From Pedobacter sp. BMA (lineage in GTDB: Bacteria; Bacteroidota; Bacteroidia; Sphingobacteriales; Sphingobacteriaceae): a stretch of 64,000 nucleotides of DNA. The stretch lies in the NCBI RefSeq assembly GCF_001027745.1, contig NZ_LECU01000011.1:1-64000 (forward strand), given 5' to 3'. Made by a program: the position numbers and the translations under genes. The notes under the pieces were generated by a model. It made no database searches. It was not told the origin of the DNA and worked only from the letters and a program-made list of their open reading frames with translations. Of the stretch, positions 1-8,360 are shown piece by piece (position 1 is the first letter of the stretch; every line of letters starts with the position of its first letter).

Positions 1-3000
1 GCGTTAGTTACTGATCCGTCAGCAACTTTAACAGTAGTAACAGCACCATCAGCGAGTTTAGCACTCGTAATTGCACCATCGGTAATGGCCAAAGTAACAT
101 CTTTCAATGTTGAACCTGCGCCACCAGTGACCGTGATTCCTGTAGCAGTAATCCCTTTTGTACTGGTTAAGTTAGTTTCTGATAAAGTTTGATAAGTAAC
201 TATTCCGTTAGCATTAGCAGTAGCCACTTGTCCAGCTGTTGCGCCAGTTGCATCTAGTTTCGCTGCAGTAATGTTTTTATCTGCTACATCAGCAGTTTTA
301 ACTTCACCGTCTTTTATTTTATCTGTTGTGATCGCATCAGCTCCAACTTTAGCGTTAGTTACTGATCCGTCAGCTATTTTAGTGGTAGTTACCGCACCGT
401 CAGCAAGTTTCGCAGTCGTGATACCGCCATCAGCAACTTTCAATTTTGAATTTACCAATGTTGCTCCAGTTCCATCGGTTACTGCGATTGAATTGTCTTC
501 TGCAGTCAGGTTTTTACCTGAGATGTTGGTAGCTGATAAGGTTTGATAAACAATACTCCCATCAGCCTGAACCACGCCTACTTTATCTTTGTCAGCAGGA
601 TTAGCTGTAAGCTTTTCAGCAGTTACTGTTTTATCAGCAATTTTATCTCCCGTTACTGCTTTATCGCCGAGATCAGCAGTTTTTACTTCTCCATCTTTAA
701 TTTTGTCTGTTGTAATCGCATCAGCACCAACTTTAACATTAGTTACTGCACCATCAGCTAATTTAGCAGTCGTAACCGCACCGTTTTTGATATCGATATT
801 AACATCTTTTAATAAGGAAGTCGAGCCGTTTGCAGAGATTGTTAAATCATTTGATGACAAGGCTTTTCCAGTGACAATTGCCGAAGCATCAACCAAAAGT
901 GTTCCTGTTCCATCTACTGTTAAACCAGCGCCTGGTTTAACAGCTCCGGTTGTTGTTGCCGTAGCATTATTTACATTTACCTTGTAATCGGTAACATTTC
1001 CTGTTGTGGTTACGGTAGCAGTGGTGTTGCTGCCATTAGACAATGTCGTGGTTTTTTGTGTAGCGACAACCGCTGTTGAAATATCCAATGGGGTACTTGC
1101 TACGCCGTTAACGGTGGTGATCAGCTTATTTCCGGCATCAAGACTCGTTACATTAGTGTTGATGATGTTTACTGCAGCACCTGTTGTACCATTAACCGTG
1201 GTTGTGATGATATTTCCTGTTGAAGCATTACTAACTGAAGTTGCAGCTGATTTATCAATCCATTCTGTGGCTGTTCCAGCAGCATTGGTCACTAATATCT
1301 GGTTTGCTGTTCCTGTGATGATCTGATTGTTGGTTACTTTACCTCCAATATTAGCTAAGTTTAAATTGGCTTCGTCCACGTCAACAGAAAAGGATTTTAA
1401 TGCAGCACCTGTCGGCGTTCCACCTAAGGCTACTTTATTGCTTCCGGCAGTTACATTCTCACCGGTAATTGATCCACTCGGGATAGTGTTAGAATAAGTT
1501 ACAGCTCCCGTGGCATCAGCAATAGCCAAACGACCCGCTGTTCCTGTTCCCGCGTCAAGTTTTGCAGCGGTAATGTTTTTATCAGCAACATCAGCAGTTT
1601 TAATTTCACCATCTTTGATTTTATCTGTGGTGATTGCGTCAGCACCAACTTTAACGTTGGTTACTGCACCATCAGCCAATTTAGCAGTATTAATACCACC
1701 ATCGGCAACCTTCACTTTTGAGTTTACCAGCGTTGCACCAGCTCCATCAGTTACTGCGATTGAACCATCTTCAGCTGTAAGATCCTTTCCTTTTATGTTA
1801 CCACCAGATAATGTTTGATAAACAATGCTTCCGTCTGCCTGAACCACACCTACTTTATCTTTATCTGCAGGGTTCGCGATTAACTTATCAGCGGTAACTG
1901 TTTTATCAGCAATCTTATCGCCGGTGACAGTCTTATCACCGAGATCAGCCGTCTTAACTTCACCATCTTTGATTTTATCCGTTGTAATTGCATCGGCACC
2001 AACTTTAACATTGGTTACTGCACCATCAGCTAATTTAGACGTGGTAATGCCTCCGTCAGCAACTTTCAGCTTGGCGTTAACTAAGGTAGCACCAATTCCA
2101 TTCGCTACGGCGATTGAACCATCTTCCGCCGTTAAGTCTTTACCTGAAATGTTTGACGAAGATAGAGTCTGATAAACAATGGTTCCATCTGCCTGTACAA
2201 CGCCAACCATTCCTTTATCTGTTGGATTGGCAACAAGTTTGTCGGCACTAATCACCTTAACTGCAACCTGATCACCCGTAACGGCGCCTTTGCCTATCTT
2301 TTCAGTGGTAACAGCCTCATTAGCTAACTTTACAGTACTAATGGCACCATTCTTAACCTCAACTTTATAACTTGTGTTATTTAAGATAGTGTTTGAAGCT
2401 ACTTCTGTAGTTTCACTGTTTGATAACGATGTTGTAAGTTGATTTTTTGTAACCAGTTTTGCTATATCAATAGTATTGACAATTTTATTTTCATCAGAGT
2501 ATGTCAGGGTATTTTTAACCACGTCATACACCAGACTAGTAACTGTTTCTTCCTTATCTATAACATTTTTAATGGTGGTATAGAGTGCACCTTCATTAAT
2601 GATATTCGTATTTATATCGCCTATCACGTTAAAAGTTACCTTATCGTTTTTCTCATTAGTGTAGGTATAGCTACCATCTGTATTCTTTACCAATGTAGTT
2701 ACGGTTTCTCCACCCTTTACAATCTGTGTAAGATTGATTATTTGTGTAGCACCGCTTTTATCAATATATGTCAAATTTGTACCATCAAAAAATACGTTGC
2801 CGGCAGTATTTTTGACAATATTTTCGATGATCTGTTTTACCGATAATGTGTTGGCAATGGTTTGAAAGTTGTTAATTACGTCTGCTGGAACATTGATCGT
2901 GGTTTTCGCGCCATCTTCTGCAGTGTAAACATAGGTTCCGTTTTCCTGTTTTACCAAAGAAGTTAATGTTTCGTTTTTCTTGACAACGTCGCGCAGATCA

Positions 3001-3386
3001 ATCAGTACGGCAGCATTGCTTGAAGGGTCGAGGAAACTTAAAGTATAAGTTGTAGGGTTATAAGATAGGTTTGTAGCCTGACCCTGACGGGCAAGTATCC
3101 ATTTGCTTCCATCATTATAATAGATTCCCGGTACCACATCTGATGCCGTTTGCGTATTATATACCATCATACCTGCAATGTGCGCAGATAATGGAGCCGG
3201 ATCCCTGGAATCCTTAAGTGCTACTCTCGAAAATAGTAATCCTTTATTTGTGCTTTCTAATTCCAGAATGGCATCCTTATTAGGCAGATTACCATATGTA
3301 ACCGTGCCATCTTTCATTTTTTGTTGAGCCAAGGCTCCAAAAACACTTAATACAAGAACTAAACTGAGAGATAGTTGTTTTTTCAT
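1..3386 (-). CDS. Large repeat-rich secreted protein, tail-fibre/adhesin-like, N-terminal part
   Basis: The frame is open on the minus strand from ATG at 3386 to the window edge, so at least 1128 residues are present and the C-terminus is missing. It starts MKKQLSLSLVLVLSVFGALAQQ, a clear signal peptide. Residues about 25-110 form a head with a DGTVTYGNLPNKDAILELES stretch. The body is built of short motifs such as ITTDKIKDGEVKTAD, KLADGAVTN and VVQADGSIVYQTL, which return many times. Such DGAVTxAKL ladders are known from phage tail fibres and from large cell-surface proteins of Bacteroidota that often end in a chaperone or sorting domain; that end is not visible here. A surface fibre or adhesin is an inference. 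No neighbour helps with function. Confidence 0.8.
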   Translation of the reverse strand, partial: MKKQLSLSLVLVLSVFGALAQQKMKDGTVTYGNLPNKDAILELESTNKGLLFSRVALKDSRDPAPLSAHIAGMMVYNTQTASDVVPGIYYNDGSKWILARQGQATNLSYNPTTYTLSFLDPSSNAAVLIDLRDVVKKNETLTSLVKQENGTYVYTAEDGAKTTINVPADVINNFQTIANTLSVKQIIENIVKNTAGNVFFDGTNLTYIDKSGATQIINLTQIVKGGETVTTLVKNTDGSYTYTNEKNDKVTFNVIGDINTNIINEGALYTTIKNVIDKEETVTSLVYDVVKNTLTYSDENKIVNTIDIAKLVTKNQLTTSLSNSETTEVASNTILNNTSYKVEVKNGAISTVKLANEAVTTEKIGKGAVTGDQVAVKVISADKLVANPTDKGMVGVVQADGTIVYQTLSSSNISGKDLTAEDGSIAVANGIGATLVNAKLKVADGGITTSKLADGAVTNVKVGADAITTDKIKDGEVKTADLGDKTVTGDKIADKTVTADKLIANPADKDKVGVVQADGSIVYQTLSGGNIKGKDLTAEDGSIAVTDGAGATLVNSKVKVADGGINTAKLADGAVTNVKVGADAITTDKIKDGEIKTADVADKNITAAKLDAGTGTAGRLAIADATGAVTYSNTIPSGSITGENVTAGSNKVALGGTPTGAALKSFSVDVDEANLNLANIGGKVTNNQIITGTANQILVTNAAGTATEWIDKSAATSVSNASTGNIITTTVNGTTGAAVNIINTNVTSLDAGNKLITTVNGVASTPLDISTAVVATQKTTTLSNGSNTTATVTTTGNVTDYKVNVNNATATTTGAVKPGAGLTVDGTGTLLVDASAIVTGKALSSNDLTISANGSTSLLKDVNIDIKNGAVTTAKLADGAVTNVKVGADAITTDKIKDGEVKTADLGDKAVTGDKIADKTVTAEKLTANPADKDKVGVVQADGSIVYQTLSATNISGKNLTAEDNSIAVTDGTGATLVNSKLKVADGGITTAKLADGAVTTTKIADGSVTNAKVGADAITTDKIKDGEVKTADVADKNITAAKLDATGATAGQVATANANGIVTYQTLSETNLTSTKGITATGITVTGGAGSTLKDVTLAITDGAITSAKLADGAVTTVKVADGSVTN
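240..2240 (-). repeat. Internal repeats of the large secreted protein
   Basis: About 255-760 and 1555-2040 are the same roughly 500-bp module, and a partial third copy follows to about 2240. Each encodes, in order on the minus strand, KLxANPADKDKVG, VVQADGSIVYQTL, LTAEDxSIAVxDG, ATLVNSKxKVADGG, KLADGAVTN, GADAITTDKIKDGE and ADKNITAAKL. The left copy holds an extra block of roughly 18 codons (GAVTTTKIADGSVTNAK). DNA identity between copies is high by eye, with differences mostly at third positions. Confidence 0.8.
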
Positions 3387-3879
3387 TTCAATTGTAATAT
3401 ATGAGCATCAATTTTCAGCATTTGAATGCCCCTTAAGAAATGGTCGGGGGAGTTTTCTACACCTGGATTGGGTTTGAAGAGAACTTATACCTTATTAAAA
3501 AGCTTATATCGAGATAGTTAAATAACCATGGGTCAAAGAACGTACTGGATTCAGCGTTTTTAGATAGACGACTTCTTTAAGCTAAGTTCATTTCCTGATT
3601 CTAAACAAAAATTCGAATCCGGGGACAGAAATAATACTTAAAGCTTTAAATACTGTATTATCAATACTACAAATTAACTAAAAAACAATGTTACAATTTG
3701 TCATCGTAATTCAAGTAAACCCATATGGCCTGCATTATTTGATAATAATCAACAAAATTTCTTTAAAAAGTAGTATTAATCATACAGAATCAGGAACTGA
3801 AATGCTTTTTTTACAAAACAATAAGGCTACGATTTTGTTAAGCATAGCTCCACGTTCTAAATACGAAGAAATTTGAAAC
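3387..3879. other. Intergenic region without a supported gene
   Basis: This 493-bp stretch separates the start of the large secreted protein from the end of a Crp/Fnr-type gene. It contains a 62-codon open frame (3688-3876, plus) with no recognisable motif and poor composition. It probably holds the promoter of the large gene, but I see no perfect TAnnTTTG element close to 3386. Confidence 0.5.
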
Positions 3880-4494
3880 TTATAGTTTGGCCCGTATCCG
3901 GCTAAGTGTTTCGAGCCGCACTGCCAGGAACGAAGCGATATATTTTAGGGATACCCGGTTAATTAAATCGGGGAATGAGGAGAGAAATCTTTTATATCTT
4001 TTCTCTGCGGATGATATACGGCACAAATATGCCCTTTCTTCGGCTGACCGGTAATAGAGTTCCATCATTTTTCGACCTACAATATTTGCCTCCGGAAAGT
4101 TCTCGTAAAGATATTCCGATAACACGTGCGGAATCGCAATTAGCTCAACATCTTCCAGCGCCTGTAGGTATTCTTCTGAATCGCCATCAATCCATAAATT
4201 GCGGATAGTACCGACTACCTCATTTTCTTTTGCAATCCACGTAGTAATTTCCGTTTTGCCATCTTTGATAAATCCCCTTACTATTCCTTTTACAATTAAA
4301 AACAGATATTTATTATGATCTACAGGAGAAACAAGAAATTTATTCTTTTTATAACTAATTGGAAAAGTATGCTGATTAATTCGCTGTTCGATCTCATCAT
4401 TAAGAGGATGAAAGTGTTTAAAAACAGAAATCAATGGTGAGGAATTATTGTATTTCCTCCACCTATCTTCATCAGATAAATTAACTGCAATCAT
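3880..4494 (-). CDS. Crp/Fnr-family transcriptional regulator
   Basis: The 204-residue protein has a cyclic-nucleotide-binding-like beta-roll at about 25-130 (KKNKFLVSPVDHNKYLFLIVKGIVRGF, ITTWIAKENEVVG) and ends in a Crp-type helix-turn-helix, YIASFLAVRLETLSRIRAKL. The order matches Crp/Fnr regulators, although the C-terminal domain stops right after the recognition helix. I see no cysteine set for an iron-sulfur cluster and cannot tell its ligand. A close paralogue lies at 38012-38659. The gene is alone, flanked by the large secreted protein and a TIGR02757 gene, both on the same strand. It may regulate a neighbour, but no operator is evident. Confidence 0.85.
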   Translation of the reverse strand: MIAVNLSDEDRWRKYNNSSPLISVFKHFHPLNDEIEQRINQHTFPISYKKNKFLVSPVDHNKYLFLIVKGIVRGFIKDGKTEITTWIAKENEVVGTIRNLWIDGDSEEYLQALEDVELIAIPHVLSEYLYENFPEANIVGRKMMELYYRSAEERAYLCRISSAEKRYKRFLSSFPDLINRVSLKYIASFLAVRLETLSRIRAKL

Positions 4495-4611
4495 GTTTGT
4501 TTAGCTTAGCGATAGACGCAACTTACATCAAATGTAAAATCAGTATGTAATGATAGGAAGTTTCAAGGGAAAAACGAAGGTTTGAGGTTATTTTTCTAAT
4601 ACAGAAAAATA

Positions 4612-5379
4612 TCACAAAACTTTTTCCACTCCAAGACCAAATAGCGCAAAATCATATTTAACAGGATCAAGCTCATCGAATTGCTTGAGCTGTGTGGTTA
4701 ACTCCACTGCGGTCGACCAATCTGTCTGTTTTCTGGTGATTAGTCCGAGCAATCTGCCTACCCGATCTACATGTACATCGCAAGGGCACACCAGATCCTC
4801 GGGTCGAATGGTTTTCCACATGCCAAAATCTACACCCTTGTCATCTTTCCTCACCATCCATCGTAGAAACATATTTAATCGTTTACACGTAGATTTCTGT
4901 TGCGGCGATGAAATGTGTTTTCTGGTACGATGTGGAAAATCTTCAAGTGAAAAAAAGTAACTTCTGAAGTGATTTAACGAATCTTCAATACTAAATGCGC
5001 CTGTTGCCGGAATGAATGCCTGCTCGAAAGTATCAAATTTGCCGTAGTGCATTTTGAAGAATGAGATAAAATAAAGCAGATCAGTATCGTTAAATGTTCG
5101 GTGCTTAAAAAAGAGTAACCGCTTTAAATCGTCATCGGTGTGGTTCAATACAAAATCATAAGGGGCGTTATCCATACGATTTAATAACTCTCTACATTTA
5201 TTGATGATCGTTTTACGTTGTCCCCAGGCTAGCACCGCAGCAAAAAAGGCAGAAATTTCAATATCCTGCTTTTGCTGAAAAAGATGAGGAATGCAAACCG
5301 GATCATTAACAATAAAATCTGGTGTATTATATTGTTCAACTTTTCTGTCAAGAAAATTCTTGAGTTCGAGAAATTCCAT
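4612..5379 (-). CDS. TIGR02757 (DUF2400) family protein
   Basis: The 255-residue protein shows the features of the TIGR02757 family: an early NDPVCIPHLFQQKQDIEISAFFAAVLAWGQR segment, then RLNMFLRWMVRKDDKGVDFGMWK and VCPCDVHVDRVGRLLGL near residues 160-215. The helix-rich fold and the LRWMVRK and D-H-V-D motifs resemble HhH-GPD base-excision glycosylases, so a nucleic-acid role is possible, but the family has no established function. Length is usual for the family. It has no signal peptide and is probably cytoplasmic. The upstream trans-sulfuration gene is separated from it by terminators, so it is probably transcribed alone. Confidence 0.8.
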   Translation of the reverse strand: MEFLELKNFLDRKVEQYNTPDFIVNDPVCIPHLFQQKQDIEISAFFAAVLAWGQRKTIINKCRELLNRMDNAPYDFVLNHTDDDLKRLLFFKHRTFNDTDLLYFISFFKMHYGKFDTFEQAFIPATGAFSIEDSLNHFRSYFFSLEDFPHRTRKHISSPQQKSTCKRLNMFLRWMVRKDDKGVDFGMWKTIRPEDLVCPCDVHVDRVGRLLGLITRKQTDWSTAVELTTQLKQFDELDPVKYDFALFGLGVEKVL

Positions 5380-5398
5380 ATGGCCAAAATAAAATAAA

Positions 5399-5467
5399 AA
5401 TAGCAGCTATTGCTGCTATTGAAAGTGGTTAAAACAATCAGGCAAAGCCTAATTTGCCTGATTGTTT
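5399..5467 (-). terminator. Two tandem hairpin terminators
   Basis: A perfect 15-bp stem, 5432-5446 with 5453-5467 and a 6-nt loop, is followed on the minus strand by TTTT. A second stem, 5399-5407 with 5412-5420, is followed by a T-rich run toward 5385. They end the trans-sulfuration gene and insulate the TIGR02757 gene. The first stem also has TTTTT on its plus-strand side. Confidence 0.75.
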
Positions 5468-5470
5468 TTA

Positions 5471-6610
5471 TTAAGAAAGTGCATTCTCGAGATCTTCCAA
5501 AAGGTCGTCAATATCTTCTACACCAACACTTAAGCGAAGTAAATTATCTGTAACGCCAACTTTTTCTCTTTCTTCTTTTGGAATAGACCCATGAGTCATC
5601 GTTGCAGGGTGATTGATTAATGATTCTACTCCTCCCAACGATTCTGCCAAGGTAAACACTTTGAAGTTAGAGGATACCCTGAATGTTTCAGCAAGATCTG
5701 CGCCTTTTAACGTAATGGAAATCATGCCTCCAAAGCCCCGCATTTGTTTTTTGGCAACGTCGTGATTTGGATGATCTTCAAATCCTGGCCAGTATATCTT
5801 ATCTACTTTGGGATGAGTTTTTAAGTAATGTGCTATTCGCTCACCGTTCTCGCAATGTGCCTTCATACGCAAATGCAGTGTTTTTATACCTCTTAGTACC
5901 AGAAATGAATCCTGGGGACCTGGTGTTGCGCCGCATGCATTATATATAAACCAAAGGTCTTTATACAATTGCTCATTACTGGTTACCAGTGCGCCCATTA
6001 CCACATCCGAGTGACCACCAATATACTTGGTTACCGAGTGCATAACTATGTCAGCACCTAAATCGATTGGGTTTTGCAAGTAGGGAGAGGCAAATGTATT
6101 ATCAACCGTGAGAATTAAATTCTTCTTTTTGGTAATTTTAGCTACCCCTTCAATATCAATGATCTGCATAGTTGGATTAGTAGGCGTTTCAATCCAAACC
6201 AATTTTGTTTTTTCATTAATGTATGGCAACATATTTTCTGGCTTAGAAAGGTCCAGAAAATGAAATTTGATACCGTACTTAGTGAAAATTTTGGTAAAGA
6301 TGCGGTAAGAACCACCGTAGAGATCGTTACCAGTGATCACCTCATCGCCTGGCTGAAGAAGTTTTAAAACGGCATCTGTAGCCCCCATTCCGCTTGAGAA
6401 TGCTAAACCATATTTCGCATTTTCTAAGGCCGCCAAGCAGTCTTCAAGCGCTTTCCGCGTTGGATTTGTTCCTCTGGAATACTCATAGCCTTTATTATCG
6501 CCAGGAGATTTTTGCCAGTATGTGGACGTTTGGTATATGGGTGTCATAACCGCACCCGTTGTTGGATCAGGTTCCTGACCTGCATGTATTGCTTTTGTTG
6601 CGAATTTCAT
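5471..6610 (-). CDS. Cystathionine gamma-synthase/lyase-type PLP enzyme
   Basis: The 379-residue protein belongs to the Cys/Met metabolism PLP family. The PLP lysine is K195 in SVTKYIGGHSDVVMG, preceded by WIETPTNPTMQI and TVDNTFASPYLQNP, and the phosphate-binding YEYSRGTNPTR segment lies near residue 43-52. It acts in the cytoplasm in trans-sulfuration, joining or splitting cystathionine. Synthase, gamma-lyase and O-acetylhomoserine sulfhydrylase are hard to tell apart by sequence; the size and SRGTNPTR fit synthase or gamma-lyase. It lies between proS and TIGR02757 on the same strand, with a repeat element upstream and a double terminator downstream. Confidence 0.88.
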   Translation of the reverse strand: MKFATKAIHAGQEPDPTTGAVMTPIYQTSTYWQKSPGDNKGYEYSRGTNPTRKALEDCLAALENAKYGLAFSSGMGATDAVLKLLQPGDEVITGNDLYGGSYRIFTKIFTKYGIKFHFLDLSKPENMLPYINEKTKLVWIETPTNPTMQIIDIEGVAKITKKKNLILTVDNTFASPYLQNPIDLGADIVMHSVTKYIGGHSDVVMGALVTSNEQLYKDLWFIYNACGATPGPQDSFLVLRGIKTLHLRMKAHCENGERIAHYLKTHPKVDKIYWPGFEDHPNHDVAKKQMRGFGGMISITLKGADLAETFRVSSNFKVFTLAESLGGVESLINHPATMTHGSIPKEEREKVGVTDNLLRLSVGVEDIDDLLEDLENALS

Positions 6611-6626
6611 TTCTTATTGTGATCTG

Positions 6627-6691
6627 AGATCTGAGATTGGAGTTAACGAGTTGAGATTCACGCTCAACCCGGTTTCTCAAATCTCAAATCT
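6627..6691. repeat. Imperfect palindrome of TGAGATTTGAGA type
   Basis: AGATCTGAGATT at 6627-6638 pairs with AATCTCAAATCT at 6680-6691 (11 of 12), and an inner GTTGAG/CTCAAC pair lies between them. The word-like repetition (GATCTGAGATCTGAGATT) looks like a dispersed intergenic repeat rather than a terminator. It fills the gap between proS and the trans-sulfuration gene. Confidence 0.55.
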
Positions 6692-6693
6692 AA

Positions 6694-8166
6694 TTAATAT
6701 GCTCTTGCGAACAATACCCTTCGTGTAGATGGTTTGCCTGAATAAATACAAACGCCATCTTCCAACTTATTATCCAAAGGAATACAACGGATCGTTGCTT
6801 TTGTTTCTTCTTTGATTTTCTGTTCGGTTTCAGAGGTTCCATCCCAGTGTGCAGAAATAAAACCTGCTTTACCATCCAATAGATCTTTAAACTCCTGATA
6901 GGTATTTGCCTCAGTAATGTGTTCATCTCTGTAAGCCAATGCCTTATTAAACATACTCGTCTGGATATCCTCCAACAATTTAACAATATAAATATCCAGG
7001 CCTTCCTGAGGTACGGTTTGTTTTATCTTAATATCCCTTCGGGCAATTTCTACCGTTTTATTTTCCAGATCCCTTCCACCTATAGCAATACGAACCGGAA
7101 CACCTTTCAATTCGTAATCTGCAAACTTATAACCTGGACGTTGTGTATCCCTGTCATCGTATTTTACCGAAATACCCATGCCACGCAGTCGCATGGTAAG
7201 CTCATTTACGTAAGCAGAAATTTTTGCCAGGTCTTCATCTCCTTTATAAATTGGAACAATTACTACCTGAATCGGAGCGAGTTTTGGTGGAATAATTAAG
7301 CCTGAGTCATCACTGTGGGCCATGATCAGTGCTCCCATCAAACGGGTTGAAACACCCCATGAAGTGGCCCAAACGTGATCCAACTTTCCATCTTTACCGG
7401 TGAACTTAACATCGAATGCTTTAGCGAAATTCTGGCCTAAAAAGTGTGATGTACCCGCTTGAAGTGCCTTGCCATCTTGCATTAGAGCCTCAATGCAGTA
7501 GGTATCAATTGCACCAGCGAATCTTTCATTCGGAGATTTCCTTCCTCTTACCACAGGAACAGCAAGCCAGTTTTCAGCAAAATCAGCGTAAATGTGAAGC
7601 ATGCGTTCAGTCTCCTCGATAGCCTCTTCAGCCGTGGCGTGAGCAGTGTGTCCTTCCTGCCACAAAAACTCTGCAGTGCGTAAAAACAAACGGGTACGCA
7701 TTTCCCATCTAACTACGTTTGCCCATTGATTGATCAGTATAGGCAAGTCACGATAGGACTGAATCCAACCTTTGTATGTGTTCCAGATAATGGTTTCGGA
7801 AGTTGGACGAACAATAAGTTCTTCTTCCAGCTTTGCCGTTTCGTCAACTACAATATTTCCATTACCATCATTTTTTAGACGATAATGTGTCACAACCGCA
7901 CATTCTGTTGCAAAACCCTCAACGTGAGAAGCTTCCTTAGAAAAAAATGACTTTGGAATGAATAATGGAAAATACGCATTCTGATGACCCGTATCCTTAA
8001 ACATCTTATCCAAAACTGCCTGCATTTTTTCCCATATAGCATAGCCATTAGGCTTGATAACCATGCAGCCACGAACTGCAGAGTGCTCTGCCAGGTCAGC
8101 TTTTAATACAATATCATTATACCACTGGGAATAATCGGCTTCTCTACTTGTAATTTCTTTGCTCAT
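6694..8166 (-). CDS. proS: Prolyl-tRNA synthetase, archaeal/eukaryal type
   Basis: The 490-residue product charges tRNA-Pro with proline in the cytoplasm. Class II motif 2 is seen as VRWEMRTRLFLRTAEFLWQEGHTAH, preceded by VRPTSETIIWNTYKGWIQSYRDLP, and the TSHFLGQNFAKAF segment lies in the catalytic core; an anticodon-binding domain (VVIVPIYKG onward) and a C-terminal zinc-type extension follow. The short form without the bacterial editing insertion is the archaeal/eukaryal type usual in Bacteroidota. I chose ATG at 8166 (MSKEITSREADYSQWYNDIV) because it matches the family start; the frame extends 30 codons further upstream with unrelated sequence. Confidence 0.95.
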   Translation of the reverse strand: MSKEITSREADYSQWYNDIVLKADLAEHSAVRGCMVIKPNGYAIWEKMQAVLDKMFKDTGHQNAYFPLFIPKSFFSKEASHVEGFATECAVVTHYRLKNDGNGNIVVDETAKLEEELIVRPTSETIIWNTYKGWIQSYRDLPILINQWANVVRWEMRTRLFLRTAEFLWQEGHTAHATAEEAIEETERMLHIYADFAENWLAVPVVRGRKSPNERFAGAIDTYCIEALMQDGKALQAGTSHFLGQNFAKAFDVKFTGKDGKLDHVWATSWGVSTRLMGALIMAHSDDSGLIIPPKLAPIQVVIVPIYKGDEDLAKISAYVNELTMRLRGMGISVKYDDRDTQRPGYKFADYELKGVPVRIAIGGRDLENKTVEIARRDIKIKQTVPQEGLDIYIVKLLEDIQTSMFNKALAYRDEHITEANTYQEFKDLLDGKAGFISAHWDGTSETEQKIKEETKATIRCIPLDNKLEDGVCIYSGKPSTRRVLFARAY

Positions 8167-8307
8167 ATTATGTATTTGGAACGTAATTTGTGTGTTAAAT
8201 AGTGTAAAATTAGCGCACAAATTTATAAATTTATGCCTAACAAATGCGATTAACATTGACTAGCTGTTAAATTTATATATTTTATTCCCTAAATAAATAG
8301 TTAGTAA

Positions 8308-8315
8308 TACTTTTG
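8308..8315 (+). promoter_or_regulatory. Candidate -7 element TACTTTTG
   Basis: TACTTTTG matches the Bacteroidota TAnnTTTG consensus and lies about 45 bp before the ATG at 8361. No clear -33 TTTG sits at the usual distance, so this is a moderate call. Confidence 0.4.
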
Positions 8316-8360
8316 ATTTGTTTATTTATCCGTGAACACACACAACTAAATATAAACACA

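Noticed and set aside
240..2240. Repeats that could be taken for a CRISPR or tandem satellite
   Set aside because: They stay in one coding frame, vary at third codon positions and have no equal spacers, so they are coding repeats.
271..2846. Several plus-strand frames of 72-135 codons
   Set aside because: They are mirror frames of the minus-strand repeat gene and carry the same repetition, with no signal or domain.
3688..3876. 62-codon plus-strand frame in the gap after the large repeat gene
   Set aside because: No family resemblance, hydrophobic start without a clear signal peptide, no promoter element, and composition like the AT-rich spacer.
8167..8256. Longer N-terminus of ProS
   Set aside because: The extra 30 residues have no match to the family; MSKEITSREADYSQWY is the usual start.
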